Part shown: positions 7,863 to 17,286 of the stretch, one piece after another
Numbering within the stretch: position 1 is the stretch's first letter
Layout: every line of letters begins with the position of its first letter
Assembly: GCF_002218195.1 (NCBI RefSeq)
Contig: NZ_CP022336.1
Location: 2,475,001-2,539,000, forward strand
DNA: 64,000 bases
DNA from: Sphingorhabdus sp. SMR4y
Lineage (GTDB): Bacteria > Pseudomonadota > Alphaproteobacteria > Sphingomonadales > Sphingomonadaceae
Direction: 5' to 3'
The notes under the pieces: model-generated
The model's database searches: none
Seen by the model: only the letters and a program-made list of their open reading frames with translations
Told to the model about the DNA's origin: nothing
Translations under genes and position numbers: made by a program

Positions 7863-9745
7863 GATGGATCCAGCCCCGAAAATTGAGGTGCCGAGAAGAG
7901 ACGGTGTCCGAGGTATAGCGCTCCGGCTGGTGTGAGGTGCCGACCGTCGTAAGTGATTAATCTACCGGATTCATTGAATGCCGGACAGCGGTTTCCATCG
8001 CAGAGTATAGTCAATGGATCCACAAACACGTCTTGCCCGAGTGCGCCAGATAGATTGGCATTGACTACCATAGCACCCGCTCGCGGTTTCACTCGGAGGC
8101 GTACCGCGTCGCTCAGGCTGTCTTGTAGAAGGATTTTTCGGTCACGTTCGAAATCCTTTGAACCAATCACGCGCAGCACCGCGTCACTGCGCGAACCCAG
8201 CGTTTCGATAGCGGCAAGGGAAGAATCCATTCGACTGCTGTTCCAAAAGAACGCCATCAAAATGATGTCAGCCTGTTCGATTCGTAAATCCGTGCGGAGC
8301 TGCCCCCACGCATTCCGGCAACGAGAGAGATAACGTTCCGATATATTGGCTTCAGCTTCTTTCCCGCCTAAACTAGCGCCGCAACGTGCAGGTATATGCA
8401 GGGCAGCGATCTGATCATCCTCAAATACGCGGTTCGCGCGGATCATGTTGAACAAATCTTGAGAAAAGGAATCGCCGATGATCAGCACCCGTCGTCCTGG
8501 TGCCTTGGTTTCGAAAGACCGCGCCAATGCCTCCTCATATTCGGGACTGTCTGTATAATCCGTGGAATCAGCCGCAGAGATGGCGACAACATCGCGTTGC
8601 CACGTTGGATAACTATCGGCAAAACCGGCTCGAGCGAGAATAACTGTAGCGGCAAGAATGCATATTGCGGCCGTCGATATTACCCATGTCAGCAAAAGCT
8701 TTGAGGGCATGCGCTGACGATTCCGGAACGGCCTTTCGATCCATCGCCAACTAATTGCAGCTAGAATGAAAGTCACAACCGACAGGATGAGTAAAACCGA
8801 TAGTGGCGCATCTCCACCAAAGTGTAAGCGGGCAAATACGAACAATGGCTGATGCCATAAATATGCGCTGTAGCTGACAAGACCAATCGAAACGACAAAA
8901 GGTAAGGACAGCACCTTACCTGAACCGCTTGTCGGTCGTGAAAATCCAATTACTAGAGCCGTGCCGACCACTGGAATCAGCGCATATCGGCCCGGAAAGG
9001 GGGTGATTTCCGAGAATAATGGAACAGAAACTGCGATCATCGCGAGGCCTATCCAGCCAGCGATTGCCGCAGGGCCCGGAAACCGGACAACTGCTGTATC
9101 AAGCCGACTGAAATGCACAGACACCAATGCTCCCATACCCAACTCCCAGGCTCGGGTCGGCAAAACGAAAAACGCTACATCGGGTTGGCGTGTGGACATC
9201 CAGTCAGCGAGTATAAAGCTGACCAGAACGATAGCCCATAGGAGCCCGAAAACCCATCGGCGACCCAACCGCGCTGCCAACATCAACAGAGCAGGCACAA
9301 CGAAATAGAACTGCTCTTCTACCGCGAGGCTCCAGAAATGAAGTAGCGGTTTCAGTTCGGATGCGGTTTGGAAATAGCCGCTGGACAACAGAAAGTGGAT
9401 GTTCGCAGCAAATAGCTGTGTGGCTATCAGGCTTTTTGCATAATCGATCAGTTGATCCGGGTACATGGTCAGCAGAGCGACAGGAATTGTCAGCACCGAA
9501 ACCAGCAACAATGGGGGGAGTATCCGGCGAATTCGCCTCTCATAGAAATTGCGATAGGAAAATTTTCCGGTTTCAATTTCGCTCAGAATGATCCGGGTAA
9601 TCAGAAAGCCGCTGATGACAAAAAATACATCGACACCTATAAAGCCGCCGGAGAAGCCTGGCATTCCGGCGTGGTAAAATAGAACCACCAGAACGGCGAT
9701 TGCACGTAAACCATCAATCTCTGGTCGGTAATTACGCGCGTTCAT
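7859..9745 (-). CDS. OafA/YrhL-type acyltransferase 3 with C-terminal SGNH domain
   Basis: 628 aa. Residues about 1-370 form the multi-span acyltransferase-3 domain: YRPEIDGLRAIAVLVVLFYHA, RRIRRILPPLLL and HFWSLAVEEQFYF are diagnostic. The remaining residues form a periplasmic SGNH hydrolase-like domain with GDSFSQDLF (nucleophile Ser) and DGRHLTPAG (catalytic Asp-x-x-His). Such fusions carry acetyl groups across the inner membrane and put them on surface polysaccharides (OafA, OatA). The ATG at 9745 overlaps the stop of a glycosyltransferase remnant as ATGA, showing that the former upstream neighbour was translationally coupled to it. Confidence 0.9.
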   Translation of the reverse strand: MNARNYRPEIDGLRAIAVLVVLFYHAGMPGFSGGFIGVDVFFVISGFLITRIILSEIETGKFSYRNFYERRIRRILPPLLLVSVLTIPVALLTMYPDQLIDYAKSLIATQLFAANIHFLLSSGYFQTASELKPLLHFWSLAVEEQFYFVVPALLMLAARLGRRWVFGLLWAIVLVSFILADWMSTRQPDVAFFVLPTRAWELGMGALVSVHFSRLDTAVVRFPGPAAIAGWIGLAMIAVSVPLFSEITPFPGRYALIPVVGTALVIGFSRPTSGSGKVLSLPFVVSIGLVSYSAYLWHQPLFVFARLHFGGDAPLSVLLILSVVTFILAAISWRWIERPFRNRQRMPSKLLLTWVISTAAICILAATVILARAGFADSYPTWQRDVVAISAADSTDYTDSPEYEEALARSFETKAPGRRVLIIGDSFSQDLFNMIRANRVFEDDQIAALHIPARCGASLGGKEAEANISERYLSRCRNAWGQLRTDLRIEQADIILMAFFWNSSRMDSSLAAIETLGSRSDAVLRVIGSKDFERDRKILLQDSLSDAVRLRVKPRAGAMVVNANLSGALGQDVFVDPLTILCDGNRCPAFNESGRLITYDGRHLTPAGALYLGHRLFSAPQFSGLDPS

Positions 9746-9861
9746 ATTGAGGACCTACTCAGCTCTTTGGCCCTCTTGAACAACGCCGACAGCGTATCTA
9801 GCTTGCTTGCGTCGTCAAGCAATGCAGCGGGCAGGTGGTTGTTCGTGAGTGCATGCCGCAT
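9742..9861 (-). pseudogene. C-terminal remnant of a GT4 glycosyltransferase gene
   Basis: The 123-base gap between the sulfotransferase stop and the acyltransferase start encodes, in one open minus-strand frame, 39 residues including HLPAALLDDASKLDT, ending in TGA that overlaps the acyltransferase ATG. The nearby glycosyltransferase ending at 10768 has the matching C-terminus RLPAALLDDAHKLDM, and the alignment extends about ten residues upstream. The frame stays open a little into the sulfotransferase tail but homology stops near 9862. I read this as the 3' stub of a second, diverged glycosyltransferase whose body was lost when the sulfotransferase gene arrived. Confidence 0.72.
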
Positions 9862-9868
9862 TAGGTGA

Positions 9869-10771
9869 TTACCAATAGAGAACATCTGGGAACTCCCGTT
9901 GCAGGTTCTCTCGATCAGCCTTGTAATATTCCTGAAGCAACACTTTTGATTCTGGCGTCAATATATCCTTGTGCGGAACCGGATTTGTGAACGGCCATTT
10001 CCCGAACAGGAAGGAGAAGCCCCGACCGATATTGCGCAACAGTTGCGAGGGACGATATTCCTTGCGCGAACGGCCGAGTGAGTAATTATAGGTCAGGGCG
10101 TTCGGCAGCTTGCGGAAAAAGGCGCGTCGATAATCATAGCTGCCGACGTTTTTCTCACGTTTTTCCTGAATTTGATCCGGATCAAACGGCACTTGCAGGA
10201 AGGTACACAGCCTCTGCATAACCGTGCCAAAATCTTGCTGTATCGCCTTCTGGCTGGTGATGAAAATACTGTCAGGGCCGTAGACTTCCCGGACATGTGT
10301 CAGGCTGGAGTGATAGATTCCGTTTCTCAGCAGCGCCATTCCCGATATGTGTTTTGACAAATAATTGCCGTGAAACATCGCATGGATCGCGCGGTTTATT
10401 TCCATGACCGGGAGCTTGGCGCTGTTCATCAAATGGAAGTAATGGGACACAAACCGACTGACCGGTTCCCGGCAGACCATGATCATTTTGCAATCCGGGG
10501 AATGGTCCTTGAGCCGGTCGATGGCCACTATATCGGTAAATATGGTCGGTCGCTTTATTCCCTTAAGCTGCCCGTCGGCCGCGCCGGAAAAATCAAGCTG
10601 GCGCGCAACACGACCCTGTTCGAAATCGGGCGATTCAAAACATGCCAGTTCGCCAAGCGGCAGATATAGCGACGGGTGATTATGCAAATAATGCTGGACG
10701 GCCGTTGAAGCCGATTTCTGCGCGCCGATTATGGCGAAATCTATCCGGGTACCGGAGCCGTGGGCAGTCAT
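9869..10771 (-). CDS. sulfotransferase (PAPS-dependent), polysaccharide modification
   Basis: 300 aa. The 5'-phosphosulfate-binding loop is FAIIGAQKSASTAVQHYL (residues 12-29) and the 3'-phosphate-binding segment is MIMVCREPVSRFVSHYFH (about 98-115). Both are hallmarks of the Golgi-type/heparan sulfotransferase family, which moves sulfate from PAPS to a sugar hydroxyl or amine. No signal peptide is visible, so it acts in the cytoplasm, presumably on the lipid-linked unit. Its ATG overlaps the upstream glycosyltransferase stop by 4 bp. A glycosyltransferase stub just downstream suggests this gene is a later arrival in the cluster. Confidence 0.82.
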   Translation of the reverse strand: MTAHGSGTRIDFAIIGAQKSASTAVQHYLHNHPSLYLPLGELACFESPDFEQGRVARQLDFSGAADGQLKGIKRPTIFTDIVAIDRLKDHSPDCKMIMVCREPVSRFVSHYFHLMNSAKLPVMEINRAIHAMFHGNYLSKHISGMALLRNGIYHSSLTHVREVYGPDSIFITSQKAIQQDFGTVMQRLCTFLQVPFDPDQIQEKREKNVGSYDYRRAFFRKLPNALTYNYSLGRSRKEYRPSQLLRNIGRGFSFLFGKWPFTNPVPHKDILTPESKVLLQEYYKADRENLQREFPDVLYW

Positions 10772-11883
10772 TTGCTGACCTTTCCAAAAAACAGCATTTC
10801 AATCATGTCCAGTTTATGCGCATCATCCAGCAAGGCAGCGGGCAAGCGGTCATTGGCTAATGTTTCGCGGAGCGTATCATCCGTCATAAGCTTGTGCATC
10901 GCATCAAAAATGGAATCGGCATCCTGCTCGGCGATCAGGCCGGTTTCGCCGTGTACCAGCTGCTCGTCGACTCCGGATACGCGGGTGGCGACGACCGGTT
11001 TTCCCATTATCTTGGCTTCGTTGACGACGCCACACAGGCCTTCGTAATTCGACAGCATCGCCACCAGGTCGCTATGCGCATAAGCGGGGAAGGGGTTCTC
11101 GATGCGGCCAAGCAGGTGCACATGCCGGCTCAAATCCCGTGCGGCTATCTCGGCTTCGATGTGGTCGCGGTCGGGGCCATCACCCAGCACGAACCAGTCG
11201 AAATCCACACCCGCATCCACCAGACGGCGCGCCACCTGTGTCATCCGGGTCAGCCCCTTGGCTTTTTCATGCAGGCGGCAGACAGAAGCAATGCGCAGAG
11301 CGCCGTTTCGTCGGGGCGGAAAGGGATCCCTTCCGGCCTGCGCCCGCGCCCGCATTTCGCCGGGGTTCAGGATATTATAGATGACATGCGCCTTGTCTGC
11401 GGCTTCGGGCACGGCGGCAACCAGCGACCGGCGCGCCACATCCGAGACACAGACAAAGCCGGTGAATGTATTGAGATTGCGACCTATGCGCTTCTCTATG
11501 TCGTTGCGCTTGCCCATCTGCGACAGATCGTTGCGGATGAAATGGAGTTTTGCGGGCGCCCTTGTCACATGGCGGACCACCCAGGTCGGGGCGCCGGTCA
11601 TGCCGACTGCGGCCCCGTCATAGCGCCGGAAGGCAAGACGCAAGGCGCTGAGTACCCCCCAGACCCCGCGGAGCACCCGGACCAGAGGATTGGAGGACCG
11701 TTTCCCCGGACGCAGATGGATGACTTCAATCGCCGGATCGAGGCGCTTTTCCAGCGTCCCGCCACCCTCTGTCAGGACCAGCGTGATGCGCGCGCCGCGT
11801 TGCTGCAGGGCATGCAACAGCCGCAAAGTCGACATTTCACCGCCGCCGATGTTGAACTGGGAAAGGTGGAACAGCAGATTCAT
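10768..11883 (-). CDS. GT4-family glycosyltransferase
   Basis: 371 aa GT-B enzyme. Seen are the donor domain core RIASVCRLHEKAKGLTRM, WFVLGDGPDRDHIEAEI, VHLLGRIENPFPAYAHSD, and LSNYEGLCGVVNEAKIMG, where family 4 has its E-x7-E. The N-terminal acceptor loop is QFNIGGGEMSTLRLLHAL. Its C-terminal 25 residues are paralogous to the remnant at 9742-9861. It overlaps both the preceding GT2-like gene (11880-11883) and the following sulfotransferase (10768-10771) by 4 bp. Confidence 0.85.
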   Translation of the reverse strand: MNLLFHLSQFNIGGGEMSTLRLLHALQQRGARITLVLTEGGGTLEKRLDPAIEVIHLRPGKRSSNPLVRVLRGVWGVLSALRLAFRRYDGAAVGMTGAPTWVVRHVTRAPAKLHFIRNDLSQMGKRNDIEKRIGRNLNTFTGFVCVSDVARRSLVAAVPEAADKAHVIYNILNPGEMRARAQAGRDPFPPRRNGALRIASVCRLHEKAKGLTRMTQVARRLVDAGVDFDWFVLGDGPDRDHIEAEIAARDLSRHVHLLGRIENPFPAYAHSDLVAMLSNYEGLCGVVNEAKIMGKPVVATRVSGVDEQLVHGETGLIAEQDADSIFDAMHKLMTDDTLRETLANDRLPAALLDDAHKLDMIEMLFFGKVSK

Positions 11884-12827
11884 CTATCAGCCCGATCCGA
11901 TATCCGGCGCACGCTGGCCGGCATGCGCCGGTTACGCAGGAAGCGGCGTAGACGGCCGGGCAGCGATCCCGAATAGATTTTGTGAAAGGCCGCCAGTACG
12001 CGCGGATCTTCGGGAGGCAGGGCCGGATCCAGCGCCGATCCGGACGGCGCCAGCGCCGTGTGCATCCGGTCGTGGGCTCCGGTATGCGTGCCGCTGCCAT
12101 CGAAACCGATATTCTGCACCAGATTGCGGACCGGATAGAGGGCCACGCGGTCGTTGATGACGTGCCACAGGTTGAACATGATCGACCAGGAATCAATTCG
12201 CCCGTCCAATTGCCTGCCCAGCCGGTCGAGCTTGTCCGATCCGGTCGCCATGAACCGCTTGCGCAACGCCCTGTCCTGCCACAGGCGCGGGGCATCGCTG
12301 CCGGACCAGTCGACGGTTTCCCAGCGGTCGCGCCAGGTGGCCCAGCTGTGGCTGCAGCTGCGCGGGACGGCGTAGACATCATGCGGGTAATCCGCCGGCG
12401 GCTGGGGTATCGGACAATAGCCCGTGACCGACCCGACTTCGGCGGTCTGCTCATGCCGTTCCAGCGCGCTGTTCATGAACCGGAGAAAATCGGGGGCCAC
12501 CAGCAGGTCATCCTCGAGCACGATGGCGGTCCCGTGCTGATCAATAACCCGGGTGACGCCTTCGACAATGGATCGCGCCAGTCCCTTGTTTGTTTCTGAT
12601 GCGATGATCGTGACTTGCGCGAAATCCTGTTGCCAGCGCGGATCGTCCAATATGCTACGGACCGCCGCGACCTTGCCTTCGGCTGCGGCATTTTTCGGTC
12701 CGTCCGAGAAGATCCAGAGACTGGTGTCGCTTGCGCCGCTGGCCGCTGCAAGGGCGGCAAGCGTCTGCTGCAGGTGATCGGGCCGCGCATAGGCGAACAA
12801 GGCGACCGGAGCGAGCGCCCGGCTCAT
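11880..12827 (-). CDS. GT-A fold glycosyltransferase (GT2-like, polysaccharide assembly)
   Basis: 315 aa. N-terminal VALFAYARPDHLQQTLAAL, then IFSDGPKN and TAIVLEDDLLVAPDFLRF. The acidic EDD is the metal/nucleotide site of GT-A enzymes and is typical of sugar transferases of the GNT-I-like/family 2 kind. The region CSHSWATWRDRWETVDW is conserved in related bacterial enzymes. No membrane segment is visible. It is tightly packed between two GT4 genes with 4-bp overlaps at each end, so it belongs to repeat-unit assembly. Donor and acceptor are unknown. Confidence 0.78.
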   Translation of the reverse strand: MSRALAPVALFAYARPDHLQQTLAALAAASGASDTSLWIFSDGPKNAAAEGKVAAVRSILDDPRWQQDFAQVTIIASETNKGLARSIVEGVTRVIDQHGTAIVLEDDLLVAPDFLRFMNSALERHEQTAEVGSVTGYCPIPQPPADYPHDVYAVPRSCSHSWATWRDRWETVDWSGSDAPRLWQDRALRKRFMATGSDKLDRLGRQLDGRIDSWSIMFNLWHVINDRVALYPVRNLVQNIGFDGSGTHTGAHDRMHTALAPSGSALDPALPPEDPRVLAAFHKIYSGSLPGRLRRFLRNRRMPASVRRISDRADR

Positions 12828-14098
12828 CCCGCCTGCCCCGCTACCACCGTCTGATAGACGGCCACCAGTGTCTGGATGATAAGTTCGGGATTGTGTGTAG
12901 TGCTGGCACGCAGATGCGCGGCTTGCGAGAGATTTTCCGCCAGACTGTCATCCTCGAAAATACGCTGCAATTGCCAGGCGAGCATGGCCGGATCACCCGC
13001 GCGATAGAAAAGCGCCTCTTTCCCGTCCTGTGCCATGGATGGCACGCCCCCGACATAAGAGGGCACTGCCGGGACGCCCATCAGCATCGCTTCGGCCAGC
13101 GTGTTCGGGCTGTTCTCGATCAGCGAAGAGAGAACCACCACGTGCGAGCGGCGCATCCGCTCGGCCATGTTCTCGGCGTCAAGCTGTCCCGTGAAAATAA
13201 CATGATCGCGCAAGCCGAGATCCGAGATAAGATCCATCAGATAGACCGAATAGCCAACCAGCCTCTGTGCCGACAGCCGGGACAGCGACCACGGATTGCG
13301 GCCCGCGATATAGAGCTTGGCATCGGGGAATTTGTGACGGATTTGTGCCAGCGCCCGGACGGCAAAATGCACACCTTTCAGTGCCGAGGCTCCATTGCCG
13401 ACAAAGATCGAAAAGGGCTCGCACTCGTCGCGGGACCAGCGTTTCTCATAAAAGGGATCGCGCAGGATGCGCGGGCAATGATGATATTGGGCTTTCGGAT
13501 TCAGCCAGTTCGCCTGGGCCCGGTCCCAGATCGTGCGGCCCAGAATATGATCCGCCATGGCGATGGTCTCGCGCTCGCCGCGCAGACGGGGCAGAAATTT
13601 CAGCAGATTGTTGGCCAGCAGCGCCAGCCCGACGATCACATGCTGCGGATGCCGGATATTGAGAAAATCGCCCGCGGAGAGATGGCCGAACTGATAGGGT
13701 TTATATCCGTTGATCACACCTTGCAGCGAAATCAGTCGCCGGCCGGACCAGCTCGACAGGAAGCGCCGCGTGTAGGCCATTTCGGTGCCTTCGACATGCA
13801 GGATATCGGGGGCAAAGTCGGAGAGAACCCGGTCACAGTCGGCTTGTCTGATATCGTAGCTGTCCCCCTTGGACTGGGGAATCGCGAAATAGTCGATGCC
13901 ATCCTGATGGACATGCTGGAGATTTTTCACCGGCGCGCGCATCGCCACCCCGAGGCGCAGGCCTTCGACCTGTGCCAGACGACTGGTGGTCACAGAGAGC
14001 CAGCCGCCGAACGGGGTTTCGGGCACGCCCAGTCGGGAGGCTACCGCCGGCAGGACGATATTGGACGTCCAGAGTACGGATATCGGCTTTCCGGTCAT
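12824..14098 (-). CDS. GT4-family glycosyltransferase
   Basis: 424 aa GT-B enzyme with ILHVEGTEMAYTRRFL in the acceptor domain. In the donor domain it has FSIFVGNGASALKGVHFA, AKLYIAGRNPWSL, VIFTGQLDAENMAERM and SLIENSPNTLAEAMLMG (family-4 glutamates). Substrate is not deducible. It overlaps the O-antigen polymerase-like gene and the GT2-like gene by 4 bp each, consistent with one transcript. Confidence 0.83.
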   Translation of the reverse strand: MTGKPISVLWTSNIVLPAVASRLGVPETPFGGWLSVTTSRLAQVEGLRLGVAMRAPVKNLQHVHQDGIDYFAIPQSKGDSYDIRQADCDRVLSDFAPDILHVEGTEMAYTRRFLSSWSGRRLISLQGVINGYKPYQFGHLSAGDFLNIRHPQHVIVGLALLANNLLKFLPRLRGERETIAMADHILGRTIWDRAQANWLNPKAQYHHCPRILRDPFYEKRWSRDECEPFSIFVGNGASALKGVHFAVRALAQIRHKFPDAKLYIAGRNPWSLSRLSAQRLVGYSVYLMDLISDLGLRDHVIFTGQLDAENMAERMRRSHVVVLSSLIENSPNTLAEAMLMGVPAVPSYVGGVPSMAQDGKEALFYRAGDPAMLAWQLQRIFEDDSLAENLSQAAHLRASTTHNPELIIQTLVAVYQTVVAGQAG

Positions 14099-15378
14099 GC
14101 CGGAGACACTCGTCTGGCCGTCGATGTGGCTGGGCGAGGAGGTTTAGGATTGCTGCCGAATTCCCGAGTGATCGCGCAGGCGACCGGGAACATGATGAAA
14201 AGCACGACGCCCACCGCCATGGTCACGCTGTTCAACAAGGGAAACAGGATCATCACGGCCAATACGCCACCGGTCATGCTCAGCATGCCGGGGTGTTGCC
14301 GGAGCATCCTGACCGGAAGGTAGAGCATCAGGCCCATATAAAGCATGCCAAAGAACAGGCCGCGCTGCGCAAAATAGTCCAGATAAGCTGAATGGTTGCC
14401 GACACCGCGGTCTCCCAGAACCCCGAAGATCGGGTTCTGCAGAAAGGAATTGATACTGCGAAGATAGCGTTCGGTCCGGTCGGCCACCGTTCCGGTCGAT
14501 CCTCCGGCTTCCAGAGAAAGCTGGAGATCGCGCAGCTTGTGGACGAACGATGTCCCGTCGGCGAGGGGGATCAGCAGTTCGGTGATATCCTGCAGGAATA
14601 TCTGTCCCAAAATAACCAGAAACAGGGCCACCAGCGGAGCCATCAGCAGGATCCAAGGACGGGTTCGCAAATACATGAGGGACACGGCCAGCGTAGCGAC
14701 CAGCAAGATCACAGCGATCGTGAAGCCGGCGCGCAGGACCAAAATAGCGATGAGCGCAAGCATGACTGGTGGCATCAGACGAAACGCACGCGGGAATGCC
14801 CGAAGGAACCGTGGTGCAGATGATGTATCGAACAGGCGCCATCGAAAGGTCATCAGCACCAGCACGGGAATGAGAATGAGCGAAGAATAGATGAGCGGAT
14901 ATCCTCCGACGCCCTGCTGCATCAGTTCCAAGGACTCATCCGATGAACGGACCACGGTCCTCGCTGCATGGGCTCCGAATGTATCAAAGCCCCGGATGGT
15001 GCTGAACCACCAGATCGGCAGCGTTAGCATCATCGTCCAGAACACCGGCGCCAGACTTTTCGGGTCATGCCGGCGGCTTTCGTAAATGATCAGCAGCGTG
15101 AACAGGATATACATTTGAATGTGGGACACCAGGGTCCATTCGCGAAGCATATACCAAAGCGTCAGGTCATAGGCAATGAACAGGCCTGCACCCAGAACCG
15201 GCCACGTCGGCCGGAGGAAAATTCCGTTTGTGCGCACGATTTCCAATAGACCCCATGTGACGAGCGCGAGCAGTGCCACCGCCCTCGCGAGCGGATCGGC
15301 AGTCAGCGGCGGGCTCATGATCCACAGACACAGGATTGCCAGCGCAAAATTCTGCAGGCTGATAATATTTAGTTTCAT
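14095..15378 (-). CDS. Wzy/O-antigen ligase-like integral membrane protein
   Basis: 427 aa with about ten hydrophobic segments, starting at the N-terminus (LALAILCLW region). A large soluble stretch lies near residues 255-325, with the last spans after it. The motif around residue 300-330, ADRTERYLRSINSFLQNPIFG followed by GVGNHSAYLDYFAQRG, is typical of Wzy_C/O-antigen ligase proteins (an N-H-S-x-Y/D element in the catalytic periplasmic loop). It would polymerise lipid-linked repeat units, or ligate the polymer, at the periplasmic face. Only one such gene is in the window, so polymerase and ligase roles cannot be separated. Confidence 0.78.
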   Translation of the reverse strand: MKLNIISLQNFALAILCLWIMSPPLTADPLARAVALLALVTWGLLEIVRTNGIFLRPTWPVLGAGLFIAYDLTLWYMLREWTLVSHIQMYILFTLLIIYESRRHDPKSLAPVFWTMMLTLPIWWFSTIRGFDTFGAHAARTVVRSSDESLELMQQGVGGYPLIYSSLILIPVLVLMTFRWRLFDTSSAPRFLRAFPRAFRLMPPVMLALIAILVLRAGFTIAVILLVATLAVSLMYLRTRPWILLMAPLVALFLVILGQIFLQDITELLIPLADGTSFVHKLRDLQLSLEAGGSTGTVADRTERYLRSINSFLQNPIFGVLGDRGVGNHSAYLDYFAQRGLFFGMLYMGLMLYLPVRMLRQHPGMLSMTGGVLAVMILFPLLNSVTMAVGVVLFIMFPVACAITREFGSNPKPPRPATSTARRVSPA

Positions 15379-15417
15379 GGCAGATCAACACTCATGTAGA
15401 TGGGGTCGGCTCTCTCA

Positions 15418-17286
15418 TCAATCGGACTTCTGGGCTACAAGATCGCGAAATTCAGGACTGTCGCGAAGATTCTCTTCCCAGTTGCCCGAGGCCACGATCC
15501 GGCCCTGTTTCATGACGATGATCCGGTCACAGGATTTCACCGTTGTCAATCTGTGAGCAATGACCAGCAGCGTCTTTTCGCCGGGAAGTGCGTCGATTGC
15601 CGCAACCAGTTCGCCTTCGGTTACCGAATCCAGCGCGCTTGTGGCTTCGTCGAACACGATCAGATCGGCATCGCGATAGAGCGCTCGGGCGATGCCGATA
15701 CGTTGTCGCTGGCCGCCGGAAAGACGCACGCCATTTTCTCCGATTGACGTGTCATATCCTTGCGGCATTTCGGCGGTGATGAACTCGTGCAACTGCGCTA
15801 TCCTGGCCGCTTCCTCGATTTTGCTCTGGTCGGCATGGCCGGATTTTGCGCCGAGGGCGATATTTTCGGCCACTGTCGCGTCGGACAGAAAAATATGCTG
15901 CGGCACATATCCTATCGCTTTTTGCCATATCCGGATGTCCTCGTCGGCAAGCCGCACGCCATCGACCAGAACATCTCCGTCGCGCGGGCGCAACAGACCA
16001 AGTACCAGATCGGCCAGAGTGCTCTTGCCCGCGCCGGTTGTCCCGACAATGCCGATACGCTGGCCTTTCAGAATTTTCAGATTGATCCCGTTCAGTGCCA
16101 GGCCTTCGGCAGTGGGATAGGCAAAATGGACGTTGCGAAGCTCCAGCGACTCGTCGAGCCTTATCGAACGGGACGACGGTTTGATCTTCATGGCGGGATC
16201 GACAGGCATGATCATGTCGGTATGCACGCTGGTTACAGCCGCCGCGCCGAATTTCATCACGCTGATCGAGCGGTAGATTTTTTGTACCTCCGGAAGCAAT
16301 CTTTGCGCGCCCAGCGCCATGATACCGAGTTCTGGCAAGACCCCGGTCAGCAATCCGCCATTGATCAGGGTTTCCTCATCAAAATATACTAGCGGCAAGA
16401 GGATGATCGAAACAAAGATAACCGCTTCCACCATGTAGCGCGGCGCCGAGTTGATCACATTGGCGCGGGACTGTGTCAGCGCCGCTTCACTCGAAAAGCG
16501 GCTGTAATTGGACAGGTAAAATTTTTCTGTCCCCGCGATCTTGATATCCTTGATACCACTTAGAGCTTCCCGAGAAATTCGATAGCGTTCGCTATTGGCT
16601 TTCACGCGGCTGACCCCCATCTGGCCCAATATGGTGCGGCTCAACAGATAGACGATTGCATAGGAAACGACGATTACGCCAAGAGCGACAAGCGTGATCA
16701 TTGGCGCCAGTGTCATCAGCACGATAATTACCGACAAGGTACCGAGAACGCCGGCCGCCAGTTCAGCACCAGGCCGGAAATATTGTTGCACCACCTCCCG
16801 GGTCTCGTTCAATATACCTTTCGCCATATCGCCCGTATTGCGACCCAGAAAAAAGGTCATCGGCTGCGACATGAAAACTTCGAGCAAGCGCACGCTGATC
16901 GTATGGATACGCATCTGGGTAAAGCGTTCGATCATGTATACGCGGAGAACCTGTAGTGCGGCATTGATCAGGAGCAGGGCAATCGTTGCTCCGCCCAGCA
17001 ACAGGATGAAGGTGAATTCGGGGGGTGATCCAACCAGTTGATAGCCCCATTGCAGCCAGGCATTTGTCTGGATCACGTCGGGGCGGGTCAAAACCAGCAG
17101 AAACGGATAGACCGATGCAACGCTCAGCGCGAGGGTTACGGAAGAGACGAGGAAAATAGCCAAGACAATGAATGCGTTGCGCCGCTCCCGCGGTGTGAGC
17201 AGAGCAAAGGCGAGGCGAAAGGGTCTTTCGCGGGAAGGCATGTTGACGGAAGGAGATAACACTGTTTTTTCGCCCGACTGCTTCAT
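15418..17286 (-). CDS. PglK/MsbA-type ABC flippase, fused permease and ATPase
   Basis: 622 aa half-transporter. Residues about 30-330 are the six-span exporter domain. The ATPase has Walker A GTTGAGKST, the Q-loop VPQHIFLSD, signature LSGGQRQRIGIARAL, Walker B DLIVFDEATSALDS and H-loop IAHRLTT. Family members PglK and MsbA flip lipid-linked saccharides or lipid A across the inner membrane. No Wzx gene is visible in this cluster, and PglA/C/D/E-like genes are present, so this is the probable flippase for the repeat unit. It overlaps the following glycosyltransferase gene by 4 bp. Confidence 0.87.
   Translation of the reverse strand: MKQSGEKTVLSPSVNMPSRERPFRLAFALLTPRERRNAFIVLAIFLVSSVTLALSVASVYPFLLVLTRPDVIQTNAWLQWGYQLVGSPPEFTFILLLGGATIALLLINAALQVLRVYMIERFTQMRIHTISVRLLEVFMSQPMTFFLGRNTGDMAKGILNETREVVQQYFRPGAELAAGVLGTLSVIIVLMTLAPMITLVALGVIVVSYAIVYLLSRTILGQMGVSRVKANSERYRISREALSGIKDIKIAGTEKFYLSNYSRFSSEAALTQSRANVINSAPRYMVEAVIFVSIILLPLVYFDEETLINGGLLTGVLPELGIMALGAQRLLPEVQKIYRSISVMKFGAAAVTSVHTDMIMPVDPAMKIKPSSRSIRLDESLELRNVHFAYPTAEGLALNGINLKILKGQRIGIVGTTGAGKSTLADLVLGLLRPRDGDVLVDGVRLADEDIRIWQKAIGYVPQHIFLSDATVAENIALGAKSGHADQSKIEEAARIAQLHEFITAEMPQGYDTSIGENGVRLSGGQRQRIGIARALYRDADLIVFDEATSALDSVTEGELVAAIDALPGEKTLLVIAHRLTTVKSCDRIIVMKQGRIVASGNWEENLRDSPEFRDLVAQKSD

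Noticed and set aside
12731-14323. A 530-codon plus-strand frame over two glycosyltransferase genes
   Set aside because: Crosses the boundary of two well-supported genes and shows no domain; a codon-bias shadow.
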